A stretch of DNA of 41,588 bases from Bacillota bacterium (GTDB lineage: Bacteria; Bacillota; Clostridia; Lachnospirales; Cellulosilyticaceae). The notes beneath the pieces were generated by a model, which worked only from the letters and a program-made list of their open reading frames with translations, did not search any database and was not told the origin of the DNA. This document shows positions 33,307-41,588 of the stretch, one piece after another; within the stretch, counting starts at the first letter, position 1, and the number at the start of each line of letters is the position of its first letter. The DNA lies in contig JAEZJJ010000015.1 in assembly GCA_023436395.1 (NCBI GenBank), forward strand, positions 1-41,588, in the 5' to 3' direction. The position numbers and the translations under genes were made by a program.

Positions 33307-34512
33307 TTATAAATAAGTTTTTACTTTATCTAGTATAGCATTCCCTAATGCTTCTTTGGTCATTTGTGGATAAGCCGTCACTGTTCCATCACTTTCTATG
33401 ATTGTCCCAATATTCGTATCCCCCTTAAAACCAGCACCTGTCTCAGCTATATTATTAGCCACAATAAAGTCTAGATTTTTTTTCGTAATTTTTTTCTTTG
33501 CATATTCTAGCACATTTTGTGTCTCTGCTGCAAATCCCACTAATACCTGATGTGTTTTCTTTTCACCTAAACTTTGAAGAATATCTGGATTTGGGACTAA
33601 TTCTAGAATTAAGTTACTATTCTCTTTCTTGATCTTGTGTTCACTTGATTCCTTTGGCCTATAGTCAGCTACTGCTGCTGTTTTAATCACTACATCAGCC
33701 CATTCAAAATGCTCATGAACTGCCACGTACATCTCTCGTGCACTTTTTACATCAATGCGTTCTACGCCTTCTGGACACTCAAGCTGAGTCATCCCTGATA
33801 CCAAAATGACTTTGGCACCTCTTTTTGCTGCGTCCTTTGCAATAGCATACCCCATTTTCCCTGAAGAATGGTTGGTAATATAACGCATTGGATCAATGGC
33901 TTCTATCGTGGGTCCTGCCGTTATTAAAAAATGCTTATCTTTTAGGTCTTGGTTTATTTCTTCTTGTTCTCTTTGATCTTCTAAAATCCTTGTGACATGG
34001 TCTACTAATACCTCTGGCGTAGGCAATTTTCCTGCACCTAAATCGCCACAAGCCAGCCATCCCTTATCAGGCTCTATGAATAAATAACCTTTTTCCTTTA
34101 AGTAAGCTATATTTTCTTGCACAATAGCATTCTCATACATAGCTGTATTCATAGCTGGTGCAAAAACTACAGGACATCTAGCAGCCATTATAGTCGTTGA
34201 TAACATATCATCTGCAATCCCATGAGCTACCTTTCCAATCATATTAGCTGTAGCTGGGGCAATAAGTATTAAGTCCGTCTTCTTTGCTAAAGCAATATGC
34301 TCCACTTCCCATTTATGAGGTCTTGCAAATGTATCTGTTACCACATAATTATTGGTAATAGTCTCAAAGGATAAGGGTGCCACAAATTCACAAGCATTCT
34401 CTGTCATTATGGTATTTATCTCATAGCCTAACTTTCTAAGCTTACTTGCTACATCTAATATTTTATAACACGCAATGCCACCTGTTACACCTAATAAAAT
34501 ATGTTTATTCAT
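33307..34512 (-). CDS. coaBC: Bifunctional phosphopantothenoylcysteine decarboxylase/phosphopantothenate-cysteine ligase
   Basis: It performs two successive steps of coenzyme A synthesis, and its 401 residues are standard. The N-terminal CoaC flavoprotein has GVTGGIACYK, the active-site His72 in EVEHIALA, PAMNTAMYEN and Cys155 in GWLACGDLGAGKL. The C-terminal CoaB part starts near residue 190 (LITAGPTIEAIDPMRYITNH) and contains KTAAVADYRPKE and the ligase loop FAAETQNVLEYAKKK. AGGTGAGGTGA precedes the ATG at 34512. It lies 37 bases after the ECF S component gene, linking vitamin uptake to use. Confidence 0.97.
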   Translation of the reverse strand: MNKHILLGVTGGIACYKILDVASKLRKLGYEINTIMTENACEFVAPLSFETITNNYVVTDTFARPHKWEVEHIALAKKTDLILIAPATANMIGKVAHGIADDMLSTTIMAARCPVVFAPAMNTAMYENAIVQENIAYLKEKGYLFIEPDKGWLACGDLGAGKLPTPEVLVDHVTRILEDQREQEEINQDLKDKHFLITAGPTIEAIDPMRYITNHSSGKMGYAIAKDAAKRGAKVILVSGMTQLECPEGVERIDVKSAREMYVAVHEHFEWADVVIKTAAVADYRPKESSEHKIKKENSNLILELVPNPDILQSLGEKKTHQVLVGFAAETQNVLEYAKKKITKKNLDFIVANNIAETGAGFKGDTNIGTIIESDGTVTAYPQMTKEALGNAILDKVKTYL

Positions 34513-34549
34513 TTGTCACCTCACCTAGTACTTATCTTTTGCTTAAAAC

Positions 34550-35206
34550 TTATTTTATGCCCTTATTAAATACTTTCTTTAATATTTTACATACTGCACC
34601 TACAATGACTGCCCCTATAATGGCTTCTGGAATACCATTGACTAGGACAATTCCCATAATCACCTTAAATAACCCTTCAAAGGCAACTTCTTTTGCTGCT
34701 GCATAGGCTTGTCCAAAGAAGATATAAATTCCTCCCATAACAAGTATGGTATTGGTCATAGCCCCTATGATTGCTGCTCCTTCAAAGGCATAATTGGATA
34801 GTTTAATTTCTCTTTTCTTAGTCTTTATACTAAATCTTATTTGCTGCAAATAACGATAGCTATAACAGGCTGTAATGCCTATGAGTACCCTAGGTACAAT
34901 AGCAATAATCAAACTTGAAAAATTACCTGATACACTACCCACCGTAATAAATGGCGAAAATACAAAGGATGTTACGTTCATATTAATGGTATTTTTAATG
35001 ACAGATAATATGCCAAACACTAAACCTAGTATTCCACCCTCTATAGGCCCTAACAAAATAGCTCCTATGATAACAGGAATATGTAAGGTGGTAGCATTCA
35101 TAAATCCTAGGGGTATGAAGCCTAATGGTGTAAAATTAAGTATGATTTGTATTGCAATCAATACTCCCATTAAGGTTAATACCTTAGTACTTCTTACTCT
35201 ATTCAT
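34550..35206 (-). CDS. ECF transporter S component, probable pantothenate transporter (PanT-like)
   Basis: This 218-residue membrane protein has about six helices. The N-terminal VLTLMGVLIAIQIILNFTP and TTLHIPVIIGAILLGPIEGG are the typical first helices of ECF substrate-binding subunits. It takes up a vitamin together with an energising module (EcfA/A'/T) that must be encoded elsewhere. Being directly upstream of coaBC and coaX, the most likely substrate is pantothenate, by context. AAGGAGG, 6 bases before the ATG at 35206, fixes the start. An extended -10 promoter lies at 35265. Confidence 0.85.
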   Translation of the reverse strand: MNRVRSTKVLTLMGVLIAIQIILNFTPLGFIPLGFMNATTLHIPVIIGAILLGPIEGGILGLVFGILSVIKNTINMNVTSFVFSPFITVGSVSGNFSSLIIAIVPRVLIGITACYSYRYLQQIRFSIKTKKREIKLSNYAFEGAAIIGAMTNTILVMGGIYIFFGQAYAAAKEVAFEGLFKVIMGIVLVNGIPEAIIGAVIVGAVCKILKKVFNKGIK

Positions 35207-35264
35207 TTAATCCTCCTTGCTGTCGCTCTTATTTCAGATGCAACGCTTCATTTTAACAGCCTAC

Positions 35265-35273
35265 ATTATAGCA
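35265..35273 (-). promoter_or_regulatory. Extended -10 promoter of the ECF-coaBC operon
   Basis: On the minus strand TGCTATAAT (TATAAT at 35265-35270) is an extended -10; the -35 position is weak. It gives a leader of about 50 bases. Confidence 0.6.
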
Positions 35274-35311
35274 CAATCACTTCTATTAGTATAGGCAATT
35301 TACTATTTATA

Positions 35312-35785
35312 CTAACCTTCTAAAAGCATTATGACAAAGTCCCTAAAAGTCTCTCCGTAAGTTGCTACTATAGTATTTACAATCTCATCATTACTTTTAT
35401 TTTGACTTTGAAGTACCACAATTTCTCTCACTATCGCCCCATTAGGTGTATGGTACACCACATACCACATTTTTACAGCCTTTAAAAGTTCTGCTTCATC
35501 TTTTTGAAACTTTTTGATTCTAAGTTCTGCTCCAATTTCATCATAGAAACTTAAATCTTCATAACGCTGCTCCATAAAAATTTCACCATTTTCATAAAAT
35601 CCTAGACTAATAATAGCATTTGTTTTCTCTGCAATCACGCCTAGTTTAGCTCTTAAAGTCTCCTTGATATCTTGAGGTAAATCTTCATATAAATCATTGA
35701 TATAATATTTTTGTACATAAGGTGATACTGATATTAAAACATGTTTTTCCATAACTTCTTCTTTGTCCTTTCTAAATATAACCAT
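35312..35785 (-). CDS. DUF6145-like protein
   Basis: This soluble protein of up to 157 residues resembles DUF6145, a family of unknown function known to me from Lachnospiraceae. Typical elements are SPYVQKYYINDLYEDLPQDI near the start and RKDKEEVMEKH before it. There are no catalytic motifs. The ATG at 35785 has AGAGG 5 bases upstream and lies inside the end of birA (14-base overlap). An ATG at 35752 (MEKHVLIS) matches the usual family start but has only a weak ribosome site, so the start is unsettled. It is coupled to birA. Confidence 0.75.
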   Translation of the reverse strand: MVIFRKDKEEVMEKHVLISVSPYVQKYYINDLYEDLPQDIKETLRAKLGVIAEKTNAIISLGFYENGEIFMEQRYEDLSFYDEIGAELRIKKFQKDEAELLKAVKMWYVVYHTPNGAIVREIVVLQSQNKSNDEIVNTIVATYGETFRDFVIMLLEG

Positions 35786-36749
35786 ATAATCCTCTTACAG
35801 AAACCTCACCTGAATTAATTTCTCTTTCTTCTCCATGCTCAGTTTCTACAAGCAAATTACCCTCCAGTGTAATCCCTTTAGCTAAGCCAATGAATGACTC
35901 ACTTCCACTTGTTATTTTCACCGTCTTTCCTAAGGTTATACAATTGCTTTCATATTGGTCTATCATTGATTTCAAGCTTGGTTCTAACTTATAATGTTCA
36001 TACGCCTCATTAAACCTTTTTAAAAAGGCTTTAACAATATCTATACGTATGTACTCTTCATTTCCTTCTATAGCTAAGGAAGTTGCAAACGGTAAATCCT
36101 CTGAAAAACTTCTCTGATTAACATTTATTCCTATTCCCACTACAATATAATTAATCCGCTCCATTTCTGCGCTCATCTCTGTTAAAATACCACACACTTT
36201 CTTGTTATTAATAATGATATCATTTGGCCACTTAATTGTAGCTGCTAAACCAGTTACCTCTTTAAGTGCTTCACATACGCATAGACCTGCTACAATAGTG
36301 AGCTGACTTGCATATTGGGGTAAGATATCAGGCTTCAAAATCAAGCTCATCCATATTCCTGTACCTCTTGGAGAACTCCAACTCCTACCTAAACGACCTT
36401 TCCCTACTAATTGTCTCTCTGCAATAACTAAGGTTCCCTCCTTGGCACCTTCTATGGCTAAAGCTTTCCCTTTTTCATTAGTGGAATCCACTTCATCATA
36501 ATATTTTACCTGTTGACCTAAGGTACAATTTTTAAGTAGTGGTTCGAGTTCCATAGGTGTAATCACATTAGGTTTATATACTAATTTATATCCTCTTTTT
36601 GTCTTTGATTCTATAATATACCCTTCTCCTCGAAGTTTCATAATACTTTTCCATATAGCAGCTCTTGTTACTCCTAGGCTATGACTCATTTCTTCTCCTG
36701 ATATATAGTCTTCTTGCCTTTTTAAAAGGCTTAGCACTTTTTCCTTCAT
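35772..36749 (-). CDS. birA: Biotin operon repressor/biotin-protein ligase
   Basis: BirA attaches biotin to carboxylase carrier proteins and represses biotin genes. This 325-residue protein has an N-terminal winged helix (residues 1-62; ISGEEMSHSLGVTRAAIWKS). The ligase core follows, with the biotinyl-AMP loop GKGRLGRSWSSPRGTGIWMS, TIKWPNDIIINNKKVCGIL, and VVGIGINVNQ. The C-terminal SH3-like domain (KTVKITSGSESFIGLAKGIT) ends in GEVSVRGLYGY. The start is the ATG at 36749 behind GGAGG. An upstream frame to 36800 would include the promoter region. Its promoter is at 36789. Confidence 0.95.
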   Translation of the reverse strand: MKEKVLSLLKRQEDYISGEEMSHSLGVTRAAIWKSIMKLRGEGYIIESKTKRGYKLVYKPNVITPMELEPLLKNCTLGQQVKYYDEVDSTNEKGKALAIEGAKEGTLVIAERQLVGKGRLGRSWSSPRGTGIWMSLILKPDILPQYASQLTIVAGLCVCEALKEVTGLAATIKWPNDIIINNKKVCGILTEMSAEMERINYIVVGIGINVNQRSFSEDLPFATSLAIEGNEEYIRIDIVKAFLKRFNEAYEHYKLEPSLKSMIDQYESNCITLGKTVKITSGSESFIGLAKGITLEGNLLVETEHGEEREINSGEVSVRGLYGYI

Positions 36750-36788
36750 CCCTATCCTCCATTCTCTAAAAGCCTTACATATGATATA

Positions 36789-36817
36789 TTTATATAACAA
36801 TTTTGGCTATATAGCAA
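36789..36817 (-). promoter_or_regulatory. Sigma-A promoter of birA
   Basis: On the minus strand TTGCTA (36812-36817), 17 bases, TATAAA (36789-36794). It sits just past the ftsH terminator. Confidence 0.7.
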
Positions 36818-36823
36818 TAGACT

Positions 36824-36863
36824 AAAAAAGGTAAGTGTTACATTATTTTGTAACACTTACCTT
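36824..36863 (-). terminator. ftsH operon terminator
   Basis: A perfect 15-bp stem, AAGGTAAGTGTTACA (36829-36843) with its complement at 36849-36863, is followed on the minus strand by TTTTTTAGTC. Confidence 0.95.
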
Positions 36864-36875
36864 CATCTATTTATT

Positions 36876-38879
36876 TTACTCGTCTTTAGTAAGATTAACT
36901 TCTTCCGAGTGAGGTGCTTCTTTTACATCTTCTTTATCTACACTCTCTACAGCCTGAGCTGCATTAACTCCCATGACTTTTGCATGTTCTTTAGATTTTT
37001 CACCATCTTTAATAGAATCGAATAAATTAAAGTCAGCGATATTCTCTTCATCGATTTCTTCACCACGTAAGATTGCTCTAAATTCTGGTCCAGAGATTTT
37101 TTCCTTTTTCATAAGAATTTCAGATGCTTTTATTAATAGATCCATATTCTCTTCAAGTAATCTAAGTGCTTCCTTATGGCAGCTTTCAATAATCTCTGCA
37201 ACAACTGTATCAATCTCAGTTGCAAGAGCTTCACCATAATTACGTACATGATTGTAATCTCTACCTAAGAATGGTTCTGAATTTTCATTACCATATTTAA
37301 TTGGTCCTAAACGGCTCATACCTAAAGTAGTTACCATTTCTCTAGCAATATTAGTAGCTTGTTGGATATCTCCAGAAGCTCCACCTGTAATATCATCTAA
37401 AATCAGTTCTTCAGCACTTCTACCACCTAAAGTCATGGTAATCATTTGTAGTAAGTACTTCTTTGTATAGAAAGTATCATCTTTTGCAAGTGTCATTGTA
37501 AAGCCACCTGCATTCCCAACAGGAATAATAGATACAATGTGAACTGGTTCAATTTCATCTAAAAGTTCAGCAAGAAGTGCATGACCTACCTCATGGTAAG
37601 CTGTAAGCTTTCTCTCTTTATCTGTGATAATATGACTTTTCTTTTCTGTACCCATTGTAATTTTAATAAGCGCTTGTTGCACCTCATTCATATCAATTGC
37701 TCGCTTATTATGACGTGCAGTAAGAAGTGCTGCTTCATTCATTAAGTTAGCAAGGTCAGCACCAGTAAAACCTGATGTAGATTTTGCAATTACTTTTAAG
37801 TCAATGTCTTCATTAAGTGGTTTGCCTTTAGCATGTACTTTTAAGATTTCTTGACGTCCTGTAATATCAGGTCTATTTACAATAATTTTTCTATCGAAAC
37901 GACCTGGTCTAAGGAGTGCAGGGTCTAGAACGTCTGAACGGTTAGTTGCCGCAAGTACGATAACCCCTTCATTTGCTCCAAATCCATCCATCTCAACAAG
38001 TAATTGGTTAAGTGTTTGTTCCCTTTCATCATGTCCGCCACCAAGACCAGCACCACGCTTACGTCCTACGGCATCAATTTCATCAATGAATACAATACAA
38101 GGTGCATTTTTCTTCGCTTGTTCAAAAAGGTCACGTACACGAGATGCACCTACACCAACGAACATTTCTACGAAGTCTGAACCTGAAATGCTAAAGAATG
38201 GTACGCCTGCTTCACCTGCAATAGCTCTAGCAAGCAAAGTTTTACCTGTTCCTGGAGGTCCTACTAAAAGTACACCTTTAGGGATTTTAGCCCCAACTTG
38301 AATATAACGACTTTGATTTTTAAGGAAGTCTACAATTTCTGCAACTTCTGTCTTTTCTTCTTCTAGACCAGCTACATCCTTAAGTGTTACTTGTCCTTTC
38401 TCATCAATAGTCATCTTTGCCTTACTCTTACCAAAGTTCATGATACGGCCACCGCCGCCTCCACCACCTTGCATTTGCTGTACAAAGAAAATCATAATGA
38501 ATATAAACATACCAATAATCATCACAATCTGCATGATTGGAAAGAATAAGTTCGTTTGTGGCTCATTTGCAGTAAATTTAAATGAGTTTCTAAGCTCTGG
38601 TGATAAATTATAAATATAATTACTAAATGCTTCTTGGGCTACACTAATTGTAGATTTATTCCCATCTTTATCCGTAACGATAAACTTACCATCATCTCCA
38701 CTAGAAATAATCTGTTCGATGGAAGCAATTTGTTTATTTTCTATTGCTGTCATCACATCAAGTGGCCCCATTTTAGTTGTAGTTTGCTCTAAGTCTCTAC
38801 TTGTGCCATAAAATACAAATAAAGTAAGAACCACAACTAAAAGTAGGTACACATAAGTTCCTTTAAATTTCTTTTTCAT
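36876..38879 (-). CDS. ftsH: ATP-dependent zinc metalloprotease FtsH
   Basis: This membrane AAA+ protease degrades membrane and regulatory proteins as a hexamer. It has 667 residues. Two helices (about residues 10-25 and 113-134) flank a short extracellular domain. A Gly run (138-144) leads to the ATPase. Walker A is GPPGTGKT (207-214), Walker B is CIVFIDEIDA (261-270), the pore motif is FVEMFVG, and the second region of homology includes ATNRSDVLDPALLRPGRFDR. The zinc site is HEVGH (429-433), and the distal Asp is in TGGASGDIQQAT. GGAGGAG precedes the ATG at 38879. It is the last gene of the tilS-hpt-ftsH operon. Confidence 0.98.
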   Translation of the reverse strand: MKKKFKGTYVYLLLVVVLTLFVFYGTSRDLEQTTTKMGPLDVMTAIENKQIASIEQIISSGDDGKFIVTDKDGNKSTISVAQEAFSNYIYNLSPELRNSFKFTANEPQTNLFFPIMQIVMIIGMFIFIMIFFVQQMQGGGGGGGRIMNFGKSKAKMTIDEKGQVTLKDVAGLEEEKTEVAEIVDFLKNQSRYIQVGAKIPKGVLLVGPPGTGKTLLARAIAGEAGVPFFSISGSDFVEMFVGVGASRVRDLFEQAKKNAPCIVFIDEIDAVGRKRGAGLGGGHDEREQTLNQLLVEMDGFGANEGVIVLAATNRSDVLDPALLRPGRFDRKIIVNRPDITGRQEILKVHAKGKPLNEDIDLKVIAKSTSGFTGADLANLMNEAALLTARHNKRAIDMNEVQQALIKITMGTEKKSHIITDKERKLTAYHEVGHALLAELLDEIEPVHIVSIIPVGNAGGFTMTLAKDDTFYTKKYLLQMITMTLGGRSAEELILDDITGGASGDIQQATNIAREMVTTLGMSRLGPIKYGNENSEPFLGRDYNHVRNYGEALATEIDTVVAEIIESCHKEALRLLEENMDLLIKASEILMKKEKISGPEFRAILRGEEIDEENIADFNLFDSIKDGEKSKEHAKVMGVNAAQAVESVDKEDVKEAPHSEEVNLTKDE

Positions 38880-38912
38880 ATTATTTAACTCCTCCTCTCT
38901 GGGCTCCTCATC

Positions 38913-39431
38913 TTAACCTCTATTAACTGCAATATATGGTAGATTTCTATAATATTGCTTGTAATCTAAACCATATCCAATTACAAATTCATTGCCTACT
39001 TTAAATCCTTCATATTCCACTTCAACATCTGTTACGCGTTCTTCTTCTTTATTTAGTAAAGTGCAAAGTTTAATACTTGCAGCTTCTCTTTCTCCTAACA
39101 TTTTCTTCACATAAGCAAGCGTCCTACCTGAATCAATAATATCTTCTACTATAAGTACATGTTTATCTTTAATTGGCTCATCTAAATCTTTAATGATTTT
39201 AACAATACCACTACTCCTATATTCATCTCCATAACTAGAAACTACCATAAACTCCATTTTAAGTGGTACTGTAATATGTTTGACTAAATCGGTCATAAAC
39301 ATGACGCCACCTTTTAAAATACATAGAACAACTATTTCTTTCCCCTCATAATCTCTGCTAATCTCAGCCCCTAATTCTACAATACGAGTCTGCAAACTTT
39401 CTTCTGATATGAGTGTCTCCAAATTAAGCAT
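38913..39431 (-). CDS. hpt: Hypoxanthine phosphoribosyltransferase
   Basis: Hpt salvages hypoxanthine and guanine to IMP and GMP. This 172-residue protein has the PRPP-binding motif HVLIVEDIIDSGRTLAYV (about 90-107), the KGGVMFMTDL loop, and FVIGYGLDYKQYYRNLPYIA at the end. I place the start at the ATG at 39431, 8 bases after GAGAGG. An ATG at 39446 lies in the tilS tail without a ribosome site. It begins 4 bases after the tilS stop, the conserved tilS-hpt-ftsH order of Firmicutes. Confidence 0.96.
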   Translation of the reverse strand: MLNLETLISEESLQTRIVELGAEISRDYEGKEIVVLCILKGGVMFMTDLVKHITVPLKMEFMVVSSYGDEYRSSGIVKIIKDLDEPIKDKHVLIVEDIIDSGRTLAYVKKMLGEREAASIKLCTLLNKEEERVTDVEVEYEGFKVGNEFVIGYGLDYKQYYRNLPYIAVNRG

Positions 39432-39435
39432 CTCT

Positions 39436-40809
39436 TTACCTCTCATTCATCATTTGTATTTCTAAAACTTGGGTAGTCTCCTTGTTAACATAATAGTTCG
39501 TATTGAGACGGCCTCCTGTAATCCATATAATTTCATCTCCATCTGCTATAAGAGGTAGATAGTTCCTTATATCCTTAGAGATTTTATCATCAATAAATAG
39601 TTTTTTTAATTTTTTGGTGCCCGTTCCTATAGAAATATAGTCTTCTGGCTTTCTTGTACGAATTTGCAATTCATTTTTTATTTTACCATAATCAATATAT
39701 TTAGTATACAAATTTTCATCTTTTCCCCTTATTTCTTCTATAGAAATAAGTTTTAGGCTCACTACTAAGTGCGCTTCTGGTACTTCCTGAATTCCAAGTA
39801 TGAGTGGTCTTGCAAAACCTACCTGCTCTACTTTAGTCTTTGATAGAACAAGTGCATCATAGATTTTACGTAAAGTAATCTCTCCGGGTAAATGAATTTC
39901 TTTTCCACTTTGTCCGTATAGTAATCCCAGGCAGTTTTCTAGATGCTTAGAACTTAAATCTTTTTGGTTCCCTATGAGCTCTCCTATAGCCATAAAGAGT
40001 ACCCTCTTTTGCATATAGCTATGGTGACTTTTAAGTAAGTTGCCATCTAGTATAAGTTCTTCATTTTTATAAGTCACTATCTCATCATATAAACTTTTGG
40101 TATGGTCTTCTAAAAATGCTTCTTCTTCTCGGTAAAGTTTACTATGGTCACCTAACACTTTCACTACTGAAGGATTAATAGCTTTTTCTATATAAGGCAT
40201 ACACTCTAATCTTATCTTGTTACGCGTATAAATAGGTAGAAAGTTGGTCTCATCATGTCTATATACTACCTCATGTTTCTCACAATAATTCTCTACTTCC
40301 TCTCGTGTGAGACACAGTAAAGGTCTAATAATCTCATTACGTTTAGGCAAAATGCCAGCTAAGCCTTTAATATCTGTTCCACGAAAAAACCTCATCATCA
40401 TTGTCTCAGCTTGATCATTCATAGTATGAGCTGTTACTATTTTAGCACTTGGATTTAATAAAGATATAAAGAAATTATATCTTTCTTCTCTTCCAACCTC
40501 TTCCTCAGAAGTTTTTCTTTGTTTAGCCAATGCCTTAATATTACAATTATGCCTATAAAATGGAATGCCATAATCCTTACAGGTATCTTCCACTAAGGCT
40601 GCATCTAAATCAGCACTTTCTCTAATCCCATGATGAATATGTGCCACTCTTAAGCTAATTTGGTATTCTTCCTGATAAGTATAAAAGTAATGAAGGAGCA
40701 TCATAGAATCTGCACCTCCTGATATACCTAAAATCAACTCATTTCCCTTCTCTATTAAATTATTCTCCTCAATAAACCTTTTTATCTTTTTGTGAATGTG
40801 CAGTGTCAT
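39436..40809 (-). CDS. tilS: tRNA(Ile)-lysidine synthase
   Basis: TilS converts C34 of tRNA(Ile2) to lysidine, so AUA is read as Ile. This 457-residue protein has the PP-loop SGGADSMMLLHYF near residue 32, then VAHIHHGIRESADLDAALVE and TAHTMNDQAETMMMRFFRG, the conserved N-terminal synthetase residues. The C-terminal TilS domain (about 370-450) includes TRKPEDYISI and KKLKKLFIDDKI. The start is the ATG at 40809, 6 bases after AAGGAG. An ATG at 40836 lacks a ribosome site. The promoter is at 40892. Confidence 0.96.
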   Translation of the reverse strand: MTLHIHKKIKRFIEENNLIEKGNELILGISGGADSMMLLHYFYTYQEEYQISLRVAHIHHGIRESADLDAALVEDTCKDYGIPFYRHNCNIKALAKQRKTSEEEVGREERYNFFISLLNPSAKIVTAHTMNDQAETMMMRFFRGTDIKGLAGILPKRNEIIRPLLCLTREEVENYCEKHEVVYRHDETNFLPIYTRNKIRLECMPYIEKAINPSVVKVLGDHSKLYREEEAFLEDHTKSLYDEIVTYKNEELILDGNLLKSHHSYMQKRVLFMAIGELIGNQKDLSSKHLENCLGLLYGQSGKEIHLPGEITLRKIYDALVLSKTKVEQVGFARPLILGIQEVPEAHLVVSLKLISIEEIRGKDENLYTKYIDYGKIKNELQIRTRKPEDYISIGTGTKKLKKLFIDDKISKDIRNYLPLIADGDEIIWITGGRLNTNYYVNKETTQVLEIQMMNER

Positions 40810-40891
40810 TCCAAACTCCTTATATAGTATAGCCATATTTTAAGTTTTGATGAGTTTATCTACATTACTCATCTTATTTCATATTTATTCT

Positions 40892-40921
40892 ACTATAAAT
40901 CAAAAAGAACTTAGTTTTCAA
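40892..40921 (-). promoter_or_regulatory. Probable promoter of tilS-hpt-ftsH
   Basis: On the minus strand TTGAAA (40916-40921), 18 bases, TATAGT (40892-40897), about 80 bases before tilS. Confidence 0.55.
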
Positions 40922-40932
40922 TACCTTAAGTC

Positions 40933-41283
40933 CTAAGAATATATTTTAAAGAGCAAACAAATGACGCAGATAAAGCAAAATGAAATAGAAAGATATAAAA
41001 ATGCATCGATAAACTTGTCTCTTTTTTGTTTTCTAGCTAAAATTTCTTGTTTTCTAATAGCTTCTACTTTTAAATTTTCTATATAAGGATCATAACCTGT
41101 TTCTATTTTCTTTACAGTTTCTCTTGAATATAGAGGTGCTTTTTTGAGCTGTGTTTCAACAAGTTGTTCTGCATATTGAAATAGATTTTTAGACATCGGT
41201 ATACTTTTATTTTCTTTTAATGTAAAAACAGCTTTTTCAAACCAATCACTTTGCCCACCATCAATAGTAATTTGCTTTTTCAT
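40933..41283 (-). CDS. Tail-anchored small protein, unknown function
   Basis: This 116-residue protein has a polar, helical N-terminal part (residues 1-85, with many Lys and Glu). A single hydrophobic helix lies at about 91-112 (FIDAFLYLSISFCFICVICL), just before the C-terminal KIYS. That makes it a likely C-tail-anchored membrane protein facing the cytoplasm. I do not recognise the family. The start ATG at 41283 follows GGAGAGG. An upstream ATG at 41301 would add only MLRRGI and lies in the ribosome site. It lies upstream of tilS, but the tilS promoter between them suggests independent expression. Confidence 0.7.
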   Translation of the reverse strand: MKKQITIDGGQSDWFEKAVFTLKENKSIPMSKNLFQYAEQLVETQLKKAPLYSRETVKKIETGYDPYIENLKVEAIRKQEILARKQKRDKFIDAFLYLSISFCFICVICLLFKIYS

Positions 41284-41465
41284 TATACCTCTCCTTAGCA
41301 TACTTCTTATTTTAGAAAATAGCCAAGTTTTTATTAAATTATTCAGATTCTTATGTCATATATTACTCTATTTCATAAGTTATTTAATTTTTTTCTAAAA
41401 TAACTAGGGAATTAGCTTTATGACCACATATATAGAAGTATAAAGATAAAATAAATAACTTCTCG

Positions 41466-41588
41466 TAGCAGAATCACCACACCTGGATTCTGAGGAACTG
41501 ACCGGGTCAGCCAAGTCTCAATCTATTGTTATAGGTACCTCTGGACTTAAGGAAAATGTTCACTGATTGCCAGTGTAAAGGGAGGCGC
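41466..41588. ncRNA. Possible structured RNA, cut by the window edge
   Basis: These bases are richer in G and C than their AT-rich flank and hold a run of hairpins. CAGAATC (41469-41475) pairs with GATTCTG, CTGAC-CGG-GTCAG forms a tight stem, AAGTC pairs with GACTT, and CACTG-ATTGC-CAGTG forms another. No coding frame fits. The order of elements is not one I can match to a known riboswitch or RNA family, and the strand is unknown. The stretch 41284-41465 is AT-rich with nothing else visible apart from an AGTTATTT/AAATAACT inverted repeat near 41379. Confidence 0.35.

Noticed and set aside
35286..35315. TTAGTATA/TATACTAA inverted repeat at the end of the DUF6145 gene as a terminator
   Set aside because: It has a weak AT-only stem, a long loop and no T-tract.

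Overview
The window is low-GC DNA dense with genes that carry strong AGGAGG-type ribosome binding sites. It holds a conserved Firmicutes housekeeping backbone: tilS-hpt-ftsH, birA, a pantothenate-transport/coaBC/coaX block, dusB-greA-lysS, and cdaA-cdaR with glmM. Gene content, gene order and small families such as DUF6145, DUF6512 and DUF3892 suggest an anaerobic Clostridia member, probably of the Lachnospirales. I cannot name the species from sequence alone.

Layout. (1) 1-2.7 kb: the 3' end of feoB, a small CxxC protein, a candidate small RNA with C-rich loops, and the DUF6512 and DUF3892 genes. (2) 2.9-7.7 kb: a plus-strand operon for a Gld-like ABC exporter (ATPase, permease, GldG-like auxiliary protein, DUF4340 protein). 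(3) 7.8-15.5 kb, minus strand: a DUF4015 glycoside-hydrolase-like protein, two membrane proteins, cdaA and cdaR (c-di-AMP synthesis and its regulator), a cytoplasmic GH113-type glycosidase, and glmM. (4) 15.5-29.1 kb: an accessory region. It holds a cupin/PhzF/PLP-decarboxylase operon whose decarboxylase is frameshifted, with a divergent MocR regulator. Next come an AraC-regulated ABC exporter and a flavodoxin gene preceded by a gene with an in-frame stop. After these are decayed IS and oxidoreductase fragments, an integrase fragment, and a LemA/DUF2207-like/unknown trio. Two ISL3-type ends, at 25746 and 29087, are direct copies (33 of 34 bases). The second lies just beyond the lysS terminator. 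(5) 29.2-41.3 kb, minus strand: the housekeeping block. (6) The last ~120 bases are hairpin-rich and GC-richer than their surroundings, and may be a structured RNA cut by the window edge.

Functional links. Pantothenate uptake (ECF S component), CoaX and CoaBC form a vitamin-to-CoA route. CdaA/CdaR/GlmM link c-di-AMP signalling to peptidoglycan precursor supply, and here a sugar hydrolase sits between them. The accessory region shows active decay: one frameshift, one nonsense codon, one internal deletion, and fragments of two or three mobile elements. No tRNA, rRNA or CRISPR array was recognised.
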